This document shows positions 1-8,876 of a stretch of 48,893 nucleotides of DNA, piece after piece. The position numbers were made by a program, and so were the translations under genes. Source of the stretch: Chloroflexota bacterium (lineage in GTDB: Bacteria > Chloroflexota > Dehalococcoidia > DSTF01 > RBG-16-68-14); contig JADFPV010000009.1 of the NCBI GenBank assembly GCA_022562155.1, forward strand, positions 1 through 48,893. Direction: 5' to 3'. The notes below the pieces were generated by a model. That model did not search any database. It was not told where the DNA came from and saw nothing but the letters and a program-made list of their open reading frames with translations. Every line of letters starts with the position of its first letter. Position 1 is the first letter of the stretch.

Positions 1-78
1 CAGGTAGGCCTGCGCGTCCGCGCTTGCACGCACAACGGTTTTCAAGACCGTCGCATTCGTCCGCTCTGCCACCCCTCC
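1..78 (-). tRNA. tRNA-Ser (UGA), partial at window edge
   Basis: Read on the minus strand the gene starts GGAGGGGTGGCAGAGCGG at position 78. The anticodon stem ACGGT/ACCGT encloses the loop CTTGAAA, giving anticodon UGA. A long variable arm follows, as expected for a class II serine tRNA. The 3' part (T arm and acceptor 3' strand) lies beyond the window edge. A TATACT -10 box sits 9 bases before the 5' end. Confidence 0.9.
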
Positions 79-87
79 GGCACTGGG

Positions 88-93
88 AGTATA
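88..93 (-). promoter_or_regulatory. -10 box of the tRNA-Ser gene
   Basis: The minus strand reads TATACT at 93-88, nine bases before the tRNA 5' end at 78. That is a normal distance for a transcription start just upstream of a tRNA. I see no convincing -35 hexamer. Confidence 0.45.
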
Positions 94-474
94 GCAGTGC
101 CCTTGTTAACGACCGTCCGGACGTATGCAGATACGATATGCCCGGATGCCGGGCCGTTTGGCTCTAGGCAAACGTAGGGGTAGGGCGTACGTTAGGGGCG
201 CGAAGGACAGGGTCTCGCAACGAAGGCCGCCGCGCCCCTATCACGCCCGGAAGCTCATCGACGAGCTGGGCAACCCCAAGAGGCGGTTTGCAACCTCGGC
301 GGATGCCGGACAACGCAAGAATCCTGCTCTTCCCTCTCTTTCTTCCACCCCGATCGTGTTGTTCCAGCCTCCAATCTACTGGGCGCGTGGGGTTGAATGA
401 CCTGGGGATGTGGCTCGGTTCTACGATACCGTCTGGCGGCCCCGCGCCTCCGGCAGCGTCTGAGAAGTTTATGG
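94..474. other. Intergenic stretch without a supported gene
   Basis: Open frames exist here on both strands (125-400 plus, 164-562 minus), but they overlap each other, lack a ribosome binding site, and have low-complexity, Arg/Pro-rich translations typical of non-coding GC-rich DNA. I see no repeat or RNA gene that I can support. Confidence 0.5.
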
Positions 475-500
475 TATAGTAGCCGCGTTCATTAAGGAGG
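475..500 (+). promoter_or_regulatory. -10 box and strong Shine-Dalgarno before the amidase
   Basis: TATAGT at 475-480 is a good -10 box. AAGGAGG at 494-500 lies 6 bases before the ATG at 507 and fixes that start. A clear -35 is not visible. Confidence 0.5.
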
Positions 501-506
501 GCGGTT

Positions 507-1283
507 ATGATCATCAATGGCTGGTTGGACTGGGCAACACACGTACCCGGACCAGCAAACAAGCAGTACCAGCAGGCGAATAGCGTTTCGGGCTACGTCG
601 CGCACTCGGCCGTGGGTTTCTACGGTGGTTGGGCATCGCGGCTGTTCAGTGATGAGCGGGATCCAGATAACCCAGCCAGTTACTCGGGCTACGCTGCGGC
701 GTCAGTCCACGGCTGGATCAACTACGATGGCTCAGTGATTCAGCACTATCCCTTTACAAGCTCTTGTTGGGCGTCCGGGAACATCCACGCCAACACCAAC
801 TTTATCGCGTTCGAGAATGAGGGAGGGCCGCCTGGAGATGAGAGCGAGCGGTTGACGGCTAAGCAGATCGCGGCCAACGTTCGGATCATACGCGAGCTGT
901 CAGGGTGGAAAGGGTGGCAGCCATCGCGGCCAAGGAGCCCCTCCGACAAGACCGCGACGTTGTACGAGCACAACGAATGTGTGCGGATCTGGGGCGGCAA
1001 CGCGACGGCATGCCCGTCCAAGCGTATTCCTTGGGATGACTTCCTCGCTCACCTGCGAGGAGATCCAGTTTTACTCATGGCAGGAGGTGAGACCATGTCG
1101 GCGGCTTTTATGAAGTCGAGGAACGACGCGTTTGTTTACCTGGTTACAGGGAACACGAAGCGCAAGATGCACGGCGAACGCACGGAACTCGCTGCGGCGC
1201 TCGGGATTTCTCCGGACGTCGTGACCGTGAAGAAGAGCACGCTGGAGCGCATCCCTGAGATCGAGCCAGAACTCGTTTCGTAA
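507..1283 (+). CDS. N-acetylmuramoyl-L-alanine amidase (T7-lysozyme/PGRP type)
   Basis: This 258-residue protein has the amidase_2/PGRP fold signature. It is expected to cut the bond between N-acetylmuramic acid and L-alanine in peptidoglycan. The likely zinc ligands are His33 (in AHSAVGF), His155 (in YEHNE) and Cys169 (in TACPS), matching the His-His-Cys set of T7 lysozyme. The catalytic domain covers about residues 25-185. The last 75 residues are not recognised and could bind cell wall or be a linker. There is no signal peptide, so it resembles a phage endolysin or a cytoplasmic amidase. The start is fixed by AAGGAGG at 494-500. No other phage genes are nearby, so it may be a domesticated phage gene. 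Confidence 0.8.
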   Translation: MIINGWLDWATHVPGPANKQYQQANSVSGYVAHSAVGFYGGWASRLFSDERDPDNPASYSGYAAASVHGWINYDGSVIQHYPFTSSCWASGNIHANTNFIAFENEGGPPGDESERLTAKQIAANVRIIRELSGWKGWQPSRPRSPSDKTATLYEHNECVRIWGGNATACPSKRIPWDDFLAHLRGDPVLLMAGGETMSAAFMKSRNDAFVYLVTGNTKRKMHGERTELAAALGISPDVVTVKKSTLERIPEIEPELVS

Positions 1284-1369
1284 GCTAGCGGTCTGTTCGG
1301 GAAGCCAACTTGGCATCTCGCCCAGCCTCTACGTCTCGCCGCACGCCAGCTAAGTAGATGTGCCGCCCG

Positions 1370-1383
1370 CGCCCGGCCGGGCG
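1370..1383 (+). terminator. GC-rich palindrome, possible terminator
   Basis: The sequence CGCCCGGCCGGGCG is a perfect palindrome followed by TTATT, 87 bases after the amidase stop and just before the convergent gene's stop. The T tract is short, so termination is a guess. Confidence 0.3.
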
Positions 1384-1421
1384 TTATTCGCTGCTGCGGC
1401 TACGGTCGCACCCGGCAACCC

Positions 1422-2372
1422 CTACTGGGTGCCCGGTGATGGTTGAGCGAGGTTGCCCGCGGCATCACTGAGTGCCGTGTCAACAGTACTGGTCTGTTCG
1501 TCTCCTTCCTCGACCTTGACGTTGTTCTGAATGAGCTTGACAGCCGTCTCCATCGCGTCTCGAATTCCGTCATTCACCTTCTGAGTATTCTTCAGATTAG
1601 TACTCTTCGCATTATCCTTCTCCGGGTCGTATGCCAACAGCCGGCTGAGTTCGAAGGAGAACGCGGTAAGAATGACGCGGATCTGCGCATGGTTGGCGTT
1701 CGAGAGCCGAATGCCGCGCCTGACGAGCGAATAGATTGTTCCTAGCACGCCTGCTACACCGGTACCCGTAAACACGCTTGAGATCACTACCTCCTGGGTA
1801 GTGTCGTTGCCTGTGATGCCGAGGACTGTCCCCGTAATGATCAGCCCGATGCCGACGATAAACGTTGCGATGCTGGTGTTCAGAATCGTGTTGAAGCTGC
1901 GTTCCGGGTTTCGGATCGCGGCCGAGAAGAACTTATCCTGAATGCGGTCCGCCCGATTCGCCGCTGCCTCCATCGGCGCCTTGGAGTAAATGTCGTCGGG
2001 CACTCTCTGGAGGACGGCAACCTTGAGTTCTTCCCACTTCGCCGTTCCGGCGCGATCGAAGACAATAGGTTTTGGCGCGACTTTTGAGAACGCCTCAACC
2101 GCATCTCTGAAGTAGGTGGTTCTAAGGCCGGGTGACGTAGCGATCTGGTCGGCCAGTTGCGACGCCCTCGTATCAAGGTTGACCTTGTGCGAAACCTCTG
2201 ATGCCACCGCCCGCTTTAGCTTCGCCCGATCAACCTGTCCATCTGTTGCGAACTGCTCGATCGTTCCGTCCGCGTCGTCAGAGAACTCTTTGACTTTCTC
2301 GGGATCGCTAGCGACTTGCTGCGCGATGAGTTCTACCTGTTCCGTAAATGCTTGGTCAGCCTTCTCAGCCAT
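1422..2372 (-). CDS. Two-helix membrane protein of unknown function
   Basis: The protein is 316 residues if it starts at the ATG at 2372, which has GGAGG at 2385-2381, 8 bases upstream; an in-frame start exists at 2423 but lacks such a site. The first half (about 1-150) is charged and helical with no signal peptide. Two hydrophobic helices follow (one beginning SIATFIVGIGLIITG, the second around VFTGTGVAGVLGTIYSLV). The rest is a soluble helical tail of about 100 residues. The arrangement of a soluble N-terminal region, a central hairpin of two helices and a helical tail recalls the two-helix membrane modules found in some bacterial conflict and cell-death proteins (SLATT, TRADD-N-associated). 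That resemblance is architectural only. It converges on the amidase gene. Confidence 0.7.
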   Translation of the reverse strand: MAEKADQAFTEQVELIAQQVASDPEKVKEFSDDADGTIEQFATDGQVDRAKLKRAVASEVSHKVNLDTRASQLADQIATSPGLRTTYFRDAVEAFSKVAPKPIVFDRAGTAKWEELKVAVLQRVPDDIYSKAPMEAAANRADRIQDKFFSAAIRNPERSFNTILNTSIATFIVGIGLIITGTVLGITGNDTTQEVVISSVFTGTGVAGVLGTIYSLVRRGIRLSNANHAQIRVILTAFSFELSRLLAYDPEKDNAKSTNLKNTQKVNDGIRDAMETAVKLIQNNVKVEEGDEQTSTVDTALSDAAGNLAQPSPGTQ

Positions 2373-2537
2373 CTCGTCACCCTCCATTTCGAGATTTGTT
2401 TCCGCCTTAGGCACAGGCCGCAATTGGGCATAGGGTCGCCCACCAACGGTTTCTCTACCTTACCGCGCTCCCGTCATTTGTCAAGTTGCCGGCGAGCCTT
2501 GTCCAGCTACGGAACCATCGCTACCCTCAACAAAGCT

Positions 2538-3638
2538 ATGGTCCCCGCAAGCGAGAAGCCCTCACCCTCGCTCAAGAACGTGTCGCCCCCTGGGCTGGAA
2601 GCGCCGCCTCCGAAGCTGGACGACAGGGCGCCGGAGAGGAGACGGCGCTGGTGGCTGGCGGTACCAGTCGCGCTTTCGGTGTACCTGTTCCTCGTCTTCT
2701 TCACGATCGTCCAGCCGATCTCGGCGCTCGGCCTGTCTCTGAACGTGCCGATTCCAGGTATCTCGACTGCCCAGATCTTCGGCCTGCCGGACCGGCCGTT
2801 CACGGTGATGATCGTCGGCCTCGATATCCGGCCGACGCAGGACGGGCCGTCCCGGACCGACTCCATCCTGCTGCTGCAGGTCGACGCGGACGGCAACCGG
2901 GCCGGCCTGCTCAGCATCCCGCGCGACTCCATGATGCTCGTCTCGTTAGGCGAAGATGGCTTCGTGCGCGATCGCGTGAACACCGCGTTTGTCTACAACT
3001 GGACGGCCGACGATGATGGCCAGGCGCCGGAAGCGCTCGCACAGACTATCGAACGAAACCTTGGTATCCACGTCGACTACCGCATCGTGTTCGACCAGCG
3101 GGACGCGGCTGACATCATTGATGCGGCTGGCGGCCTGACCGTCGATGTGCGCAGCGCCTTCGGCCAGGCCGACTACTCCGACGACGACGTGAACGTCGTG
3201 CCGCAGTTCTTCGAGGTCGGCAGGCAGCACCTCAACGGCTACGAGGCCGTCGCGTATGGCCGTATTCGCCAGGGCTCGAGCGACCTCGACCGCATTCGGC
3301 GCCAGCAGCAGGTCGCGGAAGGGCTCGTCGCGCAGCTCGGATCGCTCACTAGTATCACAAAGCTGCCCGGCGTCTGGCGCGCGTACAGCGGTGGTGTAGA
3401 GACGGACCTGGGGATGCGCCAGAGCGCGGGATTGTTTTCGATGCTCAAACGCATCGGCACGGGGCGGATCGTGACGCGATCGTTAGGGGATGCGGCGGTG
3501 TCGTGCGCGTCGTGCCAGGCGTCGATCTTGCAGTTGCTACCGAGTGAGACCGCTCGCGTGATCGCGGAGGCGTTTGACGACGCCGAGGCAGGGCGGACGG
3601 CCGCGGACTTGCTCGTGGCGGCCGGTGTGACGCCCTAG
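2538..3638 (+). CDS. LytR-CpsA-Psr (LCP) family cell-wall glycopolymer transferase
   Basis: The 366-residue protein has a proline-rich cytoplasmic N terminus, a basic stop (ERRRR), one membrane helix at about 38-58 and an extracytoplasmic LCP domain at about 85-250. LCP hallmarks are visible: GLDIRPTQ, RTDSILLLQVD, SIPRDS and the C-terminal YGRIRQGSSDLDRIRRQQQ. LCP enzymes move polyprenyl-phosphate-linked polymers onto peptidoglycan or related acceptors outside the membrane. The reading frame stays open upstream to 2316, but the ATG at 2538 gives the right topology; no clear Shine-Dalgarno supports either start. The stop overlaps the stop of a convergent microprotein gene. Confidence 0.85.
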   Translation: MVPASEKPSPSLKNVSPPGLEAPPPKLDDRAPERRRRWWLAVPVALSVYLFLVFFTIVQPISALGLSLNVPIPGISTAQIFGLPDRPFTVMIVGLDIRPTQDGPSRTDSILLLQVDADGNRAGLLSIPRDSMMLVSLGEDGFVRDRVNTAFVYNWTADDDGQAPEALAQTIERNLGIHVDYRIVFDQRDAADIIDAAGGLTVDVRSAFGQADYSDDDVNVVPQFFEVGRQHLNGYEAVAYGRIRQGSSDLDRIRRQQQVAEGLVAQLGSLTSITKLPGVWRAYSGGVETDLGMRQSAGLFSMLKRIGTGRIVTRSLGDAAVSCASCQASILQLLPSETARVIAEAFDDAEAGRTAADLLVAAGVTP

Positions 3639-3712
3639 AAGTACTCTTTTAGCATGCTGTACGCCCACCAGGCGACGGCTATCACCAATACCAGGTACAG
3701 CACTTCACCCAT
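3635..3712 (-). CDS. 25-residue single-helix membrane microprotein (candidate)
   Basis: An ATG at 3712 opens a 25-codon frame encoding MGEVLYLVLVIAVAWW followed by a short polar end with KEYF. About 16 residues form one hydrophobic helix. GGAAG lies 5 bases before the ATG. The stop overlaps that of the convergent LCP gene. The length and composition fit a small membrane protein, but short hydrophobic frames can arise by chance. Confidence 0.4.
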   Translation of the reverse strand: MGEVLYLVLVIAVAWWAYSMLKEYF

Positions 3713-3826
3713 AGTTACTTCCACGTAGGTTCATCCAATCCAGGCGGGGATGTTTCGCGGGGCTACCAACTACAATGCGGGAACGGGAAAAGCGTTGCGC
3801 CCAGATTGGACGAATTCGAAAGAAAT

Positions 3827-5371
3827 CTACAGCGGTAGGTTGCCGTGCTTCTTCGCCGGCATCTGGTCGCTCTTCGACCGCAGCATGTTCAAGGCACGGA
3901 TGATGCGGGGGCGCGTGTCACGCGGGTCGATCACGTCATCTATGAAACCGCGCGAGGCGGCGACGTACGGGTTCGCGAACTTGGCCTTGTAGTCGACGAC
4001 GAATTCATCACGCGCTTTGTCGATGTCTTTCGCGCGTGCCAGCTCAGCCCGATGGATGATGTTCACCGCCGCGTCCGGCCCCATCACGGCGATTTCTGCC
4101 GTGGGCCAGGCCAGGTTCACGTCTGCGCGGAGGTGCTTGGACCCCATCGCGTCGTAGGCGCCACCGGTAGCCTTTCGGATGATGATGGTGATCTTGGGCA
4201 CGGTCGCCTCCGCATACGCGTAGACGAGCTTCGCCCCGTGGCTGATGATGCCGCCGTACTCCTGCGATGTCCCCGGCAGGTAGCCCGGGACGTCGACAAG
4301 CGTGATGATCGGGATGTTAAACGCATCGCAGAAGCGCACAAAGCGCGCTGCCTTGCGCGACGCATCGATGTCCAGCACGCCGGCGTTGTAGAGCGGCTGG
4401 TTGCCGACGATGCCGATGGTTCTGCCCTCCATGCGACCGAAGCCGACGATCATATTCTGGGCGAAGTGCTCATGCACCTCCAGAAAATCGCCGGCGTCGA
4501 CCAGGCGGTAGACGATCTCTCGCATATCGTAGGGACGGCCCACATCGTCTGGGAGGATGTGCAGCAGCTCTTCGTCGCGCCGGGCGGGGTCGTCGCCCGT
4601 TTCCATGAGCGGCGGCTCCTCCATGTTGTTCAGCGGCAAGAACGAGAACAGCCGTCGCACCTCCTGCAGGCAGGCCTCCTCGCCCTCGATCGCGAAGTGA
4701 CAGACGCCGCTGCGCGTGGCGTGTGTCATCGCGCCGCCCAATTCCTCGTGGGTGACCACCTCGCCGGTCACCGTCTTCACCACGTCCGGGCCCGTGACGT
4801 ACATGTAGGAGGCCTGGGTCATGAAGATGAAGTCGGTCAGCGCTGGGGAATAGACAGCGCCCCCCGCCGCAGGTCCCAGGATGACCGAAATCTGCGGTAT
4901 GACGCCCGACGAGAGGACGTTGCGCAGAAAGATATCGCCGTAGCTGGCGAGCGAGTCGACGCCTTCCTGGATGCGCGCGCCCCCGCCGTCGTTCAGGCCG
5001 ATGACAGGCACGCCGTTTTTCATCGCCAGGTCCATGATCTTAATGCACTTTTCGCCCATCCGCTGCGACAGCGAGCCGCCGACGACCGTGAAGTCCTGCG
5101 AGAAGACGTAGCAGCCGCGTCCTTCGATAGTGCCCCAGCCTGTGACGACCGCCTCCGCTTGTACCTTCTCGGGGTCGTACTCAGTACCGGCGAGGAGGAC
5201 GAGCGGGTCGAACTCCTCGAAGCTGCCTTCGTCGAGCAGCAGATTAAGCCGCTCCCGCGCCGTGAGCTTGCCTTTGCCGTGCTGAGTTTCGATTCGCTTC
5301 TCGCCACCGCCCAGCTTGAGGCGCTCTCGGATTTGTTCCAGTTGGTCGAGCTTCTCTTCGTTTGTCGCCAT
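3827..5371 (-). CDS. pccB: Acyl-CoA (propionyl-CoA type) carboxylase, carboxyltransferase subunit
   Basis: This 514-residue protein is a full-length biotin-dependent carboxyltransferase of the PccB/AccD type. It moves carboxyl from carboxybiotin to an acyl-CoA, making methylmalonyl-CoA from propionyl-CoA. Visible family motifs include DGGGARIQEG (128-137), GPAAGGAVYSPALTDF, YVTGPDVVKTVTGE and VDVPGYLPGTSQEYGGII. Asp407 in GGAYDAMGSKH matches the residue that favours propionyl-CoA over acetyl-CoA in actinobacterial PccB. The start at 5371 has GAGGA 7 bases upstream. No biotin carboxylase or biotin carrier subunit is nearby, so these must be encoded elsewhere. Confidence 0.95.
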   Translation of the reverse strand: MATNEEKLDQLEQIRERLKLGGGEKRIETQHGKGKLTARERLNLLLDEGSFEEFDPLVLLAGTEYDPEKVQAEAVVTGWGTIEGRGCYVFSQDFTVVGGSLSQRMGEKCIKIMDLAMKNGVPVIGLNDGGGARIQEGVDSLASYGDIFLRNVLSSGVIPQISVILGPAAGGAVYSPALTDFIFMTQASYMYVTGPDVVKTVTGEVVTHEELGGAMTHATRSGVCHFAIEGEEACLQEVRRLFSFLPLNNMEEPPLMETGDDPARRDEELLHILPDDVGRPYDMREIVYRLVDAGDFLEVHEHFAQNMIVGFGRMEGRTIGIVGNQPLYNAGVLDIDASRKAARFVRFCDAFNIPIITLVDVPGYLPGTSQEYGGIISHGAKLVYAYAEATVPKITIIIRKATGGAYDAMGSKHLRADVNLAWPTAEIAVMGPDAAVNIIHRAELARAKDIDKARDEFVVDYKAKFANPYVAASRGFIDDVIDPRDTRPRIIRALNMLRSKSDQMPAKKHGNLPL

Positions 5372-5493
5372 GAACGTGTCCTCAGCGCTGGATGTTGGCT
5401 TGGGCCGCACGCGGCCCCAGCTTCCATGTTTCGGCCGTCAGATCGCATGGTACCCTTGCGACCATCGGCCCAGTAACCATACAGGAGAACAGG

Positions 5494-6285
5494 CTGAGAC
5501 AGCTAGAAGGTACGTTCGAGGGCGGGGGCGGTCTGACGATATTCCATCAGCGCTGGCTGCCCGATGGCGATGCCCGGGCCGTGCTGCTGATCGCTCACGG
5601 TTACGGGGAGCATAGTGGCCGCTATTGCAACGTCGTCGATGAGTTCGTGCCACGAGGGTATGCGGTCTACGCGCTGGACCATCGAGGCCATGGCAAGTCT
5701 GAAGGCGAACGCGTCCACGTCGACCACTTCGATGACTACGTCGACGACCTGCGGACGTTCTACGATTACGTCCGCCGCGAGACCGGCGAACTACCAATTT
5801 ACCTGCTGGGCCACAGCATGGGCAGCTTCATCGCGATCTCATACGCTGCGCGGTACCAGGACGGGCTGCGGGGCCTGATTCTCTCCGGCGGCGGGATGGG
5901 GCGAAAGCGTTCCAACGCGAGCGCATCTCCCGAGATGATGGCCGATCTTGCCGCGACGGTCAGCAAGGACCCAGCGGTTGTGCAGGCGTATCGTGACGAC
6001 CCGCTCGTGTACCACCGCTCGCCGCCGGAGAGCCGTCGCGCGGCGATGGCCGTCCTGCGCGAAGATATGCCTGGCCTGGTCGCCGCGATCAAGCTACCGG
6101 TTCTCATCATCGCGGGCGGCGCGTCACCCCTTGGTGACGGCGAGGGCAGCAAGGAGCTGTACGAAACGGTTTCGTCTCAGGACAAGACGCTAAAGATCTA
6201 CGAAGGGCTGATGCACGAGATCCATAACGAGCCGGAACGCGCCCGCGTCTTCGCGGACATGCTGGCGTGGTTGGAGAGCCACTAG
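5494..6285 (+). CDS. Alpha/beta hydrolase, monoacylglycerol-lipase-like
   Basis: The 263-residue protein has the serine aminopeptidase S33/MGL pattern: oxyanion motif HGYGEHSGRY, then DHRGHGKSEG, nucleophile elbow GHSMG with Ser108, acid near Asp215 and His241 in MHEIHNE. Likely substrates are monoacylglycerols or lysophospholipids. The start is uncertain. The only upstream ATG (5392) lies 20 bases from the divergent pccB start and adds a tail unlike the family, whereas a CTG at 5494 has AGGAG 6 bases upstream and begins right at the family N terminus. I chose the CTG, which is a rare start codon. Confidence 0.8.
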   Translation: MRQLEGTFEGGGGLTIFHQRWLPDGDARAVLLIAHGYGEHSGRYCNVVDEFVPRGYAVYALDHRGHGKSEGERVHVDHFDDYVDDLRTFYDYVRRETGELPIYLLGHSMGSFIAISYAARYQDGLRGLILSGGGMGRKRSNASASPEMMADLAATVSKDPAVVQAYRDDPLVYHRSPPESRRAAMAVLREDMPGLVAAIKLPVLIIAGGASPLGDGEGSKELYETVSSQDKTLKIYEGLMHEIHNEPERARVFADMLAWLESH

Positions 6286-7719
6286 TTAAGCGCGCGACTC
6301 CCAGTGCTCGACGTAATGGCGCAGCGTCCAGGCCGCGCGTTCGACGGTTGGAAAGACGGCCAGTCCGGCATCGACGAGGTGCGTGCGCGCGCCCTCGACG
6401 GCCCGCCAGCGCTCCTCGTCCGGCGAGTCGGCCGGGCCGAGCACGAACGCGATCGGCTTCTTGGACTGCTTCCCGATATCCGCGAAGCGTTTGACCAAAT
6501 GCAGGAGCCGCTCGCCTGAGTCCGGCCTGCCCAGCACCCAGTCCTCGCCGACGTTCGCGATCAGCAGGTCGAACGCCGGGTCCGCCAGCATCATCTCGAG
6601 CACAGCCGCGCCGGAGACGCCGCCGCCGGCCAGGATCGACTGATCGACCGGGTTGCCGATCCAGTCCCAGAGCTGCGGCGCCCGCTCCTTGAGTTGGGCG
6701 CGGATGCCGTCCGTAAGCGGAGGCACGCTCAGCCCCTCTTCGGTGCAGGCGTCCGCGGCCTGGACGGCGCGACCGCCGCCCCCTCCGACCGCGCCGACGT
6801 TCCGGCCGGGCGTGGCTGCTGGCTTCGCGAACAGCTCGAACGCCACGAGCAGGTCGATCAACTCGTCCTGCGATCGCACCCCGATCGCGCCGGCCTGGCG
6901 GAGCGCACCGCCCCAAACTTCGCTGGAGCCCGCGAGCGCCGCGGTGTGCGAGACGGCGGAGCGCGCGCCCGCGCCGGTTCGGCCACCCTTGAAGATCACG
7001 ACCGGCTTCGCCGCCGCCGCAGACGTGAGCGCCTTCAGGAAGTGGCGGCCGTCGCGGACGCCTTCGATGTACGCGCCGATCACGCCGACTTCATTCACGC
7101 CGCCGAGGTACTCCAGCAGATGAGCCTCGGTCACGTCGAGGGCGTTGCCGTAGCTAAGCGCCATGCGATAGCCGATGCCGCGCACGTCGCTGTGGATGAG
7201 GACCTCGGTCGTGTTGTTTCCGCTCTGCGAGATGAAGGCGACGCCCCCAGTGCGGCGCGGCAGGTCGGGCCGGAACGACATCCCCCAGCCGGGGTCGTGC
7301 AGCCCCATGCAGTTCGGCCCGATCAGGCTGACGTTGCCCTCGCGAGCGCGACGCAGCACCTCGCGCTCCAGCTCCGCGCCCTCCTCGCGGCCGGTCTCGC
7401 TGAAGCGGCCGGTGAAGAGCTGGATGGCACCGACGCCCTTCTCGGCGGCTTCGTCGATCATCTCCAGGATGCCGTCGGACGGGATGCAGGAGATGACGAA
7501 TTCGACATCGCCGGGTACGGCCGACAGGCTCGGATAGGCCTTCAGCCCGAGTATCTCCGGTTCGCGTCGATGTACCGGATAGACGTCGCCCTTGAAGCCG
7601 AAGTCGATGAGGCACTTGACGTAGTCGTGGCCGGGGCTATCAGGGTTCGCGGACGCGCCAACGACCGCGATCGACTTCGGGCGCAGCAGGGCGTCGAGGT
7701 CGGGCGTGTTCTGCGTCAT
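6286..7719 (-). CDS. CoA-binding acyl-CoA synthetase (NDP-forming), alpha-type
   Basis: The 477-residue protein resembles the alpha part of ADP-forming acyl-CoA synthetases. It shows the Rossmann CoA-binding domain (LRPKSIAVVGAS at the start), the GPNCMGLHDP motif, FISQSGN and SHTAALAGS, whose His is the phosphorylated residue in this family. It would couple acyl-CoA formation or cleavage to NDP/NTP. No ATP-grasp beta domain follows, so either a separate beta subunit exists or it belongs to the pimeloyl-CoA-synthetase-like group. Its stop directly abuts that of the convergent hydrolase. The start at 7719 gives the normal N terminus; the frame is open 13 codons further. Confidence 0.88.
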   Translation of the reverse strand: MTQNTPDLDALLRPKSIAVVGASANPDSPGHDYVKCLIDFGFKGDVYPVHRREPEILGLKAYPSLSAVPGDVEFVISCIPSDGILEMIDEAAEKGVGAIQLFTGRFSETGREEGAELEREVLRRAREGNVSLIGPNCMGLHDPGWGMSFRPDLPRRTGGVAFISQSGNNTTEVLIHSDVRGIGYRMALSYGNALDVTEAHLLEYLGGVNEVGVIGAYIEGVRDGRHFLKALTSAAAAKPVVIFKGGRTGAGARSAVSHTAALAGSSEVWGGALRQAGAIGVRSQDELIDLLVAFELFAKPAATPGRNVGAVGGGGGRAVQAADACTEEGLSVPPLTDGIRAQLKERAPQLWDWIGNPVDQSILAGGGVSGAAVLEMMLADPAFDLLIANVGEDWVLGRPDSGERLLHLVKRFADIGKQSKKPIAFVLGPADSPDEERWRAVEGARTHLVDAGLAVFPTVERAAWTLRHYVEHWESRA

Positions 7720-7815
7720 GGGCGCTGGGAGTGTATCGGAGGGGTGGGGAGGGGGCAATCTGACGTAGCAATGCAGCAGGCCCCCGGGCTGAGAGTACCG
7801 GCTACTGGTGGCTTT

Positions 7816-8769
7816 TCAGGACCCTGTGGGAGAGGTTCGGCGGGCCGCGCCCGGCGAGGTTCCGATGAATCGCTTGAATGCGCGGCTGAACGCGGCCTCG
7901 GACTGGTAACCGACGCGGTTCGCCAGTTCGCCGAGCGGTGCCCCGTCTTCCTTCAGCGAGGTCACGGCCATGTGCATTCGCCACCGCGTAACGTAGCGCA
8001 TCGCCGGCTCGCCCACGAGCTCCGTGAAGCGCGCCGCGAAGGCCGAGCGGGACATAGCGACCTCGTCCGCGAGCGAGGCAACCGTCCAAGCCCGCCCTGC
8101 GTCGCGGTGGATGAGGGCCATCGCACGGCCTATCTGCTCGTCCTGTAGCGCGCCGAGCCAGCCTGACTGCGCAGCGGGGTCCTGTGCGATCCACGATCTG
8201 ATGGCCTGGATCAACAGGATGTCGGCAAGGCGGGTCGTGACTGTCTCCCCTCCGGGCAGCAGGTCCCGGGCCTCGGCGCCCATAAGGCGCAACGTCGTCT
8301 GGATCCATTCCATCTCGGGCGAGTTGGATGCCTCGATGCGGATCATCTTGGGCAGGAGCTTGATGATCTGCTGTGCGGCCGGCTGCTCGATGCGAACCAC
8401 GCAGCACACCATCCTTGTCGTCGCGCCGCCTCCGCCGTGCCGGATGATCTCGTAGTGTTCACTGACTTGCTCGCGCGGGATATCGAAGAGATGGGGTGCG
8501 ACGGCCCCGGGTTCGCTTAGAAGCCGGTGGCCTTGGCCGTGGGGAACCAGCGCGAGATCACCCGGATGGAGGAGGCACGGTGCGGCGTCCTCGACCTCGA
8601 GCCAGCAACCGCCCGAGATCACAATGTGAAACATCAGGCAGTCCTCGATCGGCGGTAGTTCCAGCCCCCAGGGCGCGCTGAACTCACAGCGGCTGTACAG
8701 CACGCCGTTCATCCGGAGGAGATACAGCGCTTCGCCGAGCGGGTCCACTGAAGTCCGCGGGTCAGCCAT
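7816..8769 (-). CDS. AraC-family transcriptional regulator with cupin sensor domain
   Basis: The 317-residue protein has an N-terminal cupin-type sensor (about 1-190, with PGDLALVPHGQGH) and a C-terminal AraC DNA-binding domain (about 215-310). The two helix-turn-helix parts are visible around SLADEVAMSRSAFAARF and ANRVGYQSEAAFSRAFKR. This class typically controls a neighbouring NmrA/oxidoreductase operon. Here it is divergent from such an operon, with 156 bases between the two starts and a repeated motif in that gap. Confidence 0.93.
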   Translation of the reverse strand: MADPRTSVDPLGEALYLLRMNGVLYSRCEFSAPWGLELPPIEDCLMFHIVISGGCWLEVEDAAPCLLHPGDLALVPHGQGHRLLSEPGAVAPHLFDIPREQVSEHYEIIRHGGGGATTRMVCCVVRIEQPAAQQIIKLLPKMIRIEASNSPEMEWIQTTLRLMGAEARDLLPGGETVTTRLADILLIQAIRSWIAQDPAAQSGWLGALQDEQIGRAMALIHRDAGRAWTVASLADEVAMSRSAFAARFTELVGEPAMRYVTRWRMHMAVTSLKEDGAPLGELANRVGYQSEAAFSRAFKRFIGTSPGAARRTSPTGS

Positions 8770-8876
8770 ATCTCAAGTATGCACACCTGGATACCCGTCG
8801 TCCAGTGACGTGGACGTATGAGCATTGATTAGCGACGTATAGTCATTGTAAGTCCACGGGCTGGACGTCATGATGG

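Noticed and set aside
1-1283. A prophage integrated at the tRNA-Ser gene
   Set aside because: The amidase lies on the 5' side of the tRNA, whereas phages usually integrate at the 3' end; no integrase or other phage genes are present.
3845-5476. A 543-codon open frame on the plus strand across pccB
   Set aside because: It is exactly antisense to a full-length, motif-complete carboxylase gene; its translation has no recognisable domain. Long antisense frames are common in GC-rich DNA.
6694-8148. A 484-codon plus-strand frame across the acyl-CoA synthetase and AraC genes
   Set aside because: It spans two recognised minus-strand genes and matches no family.
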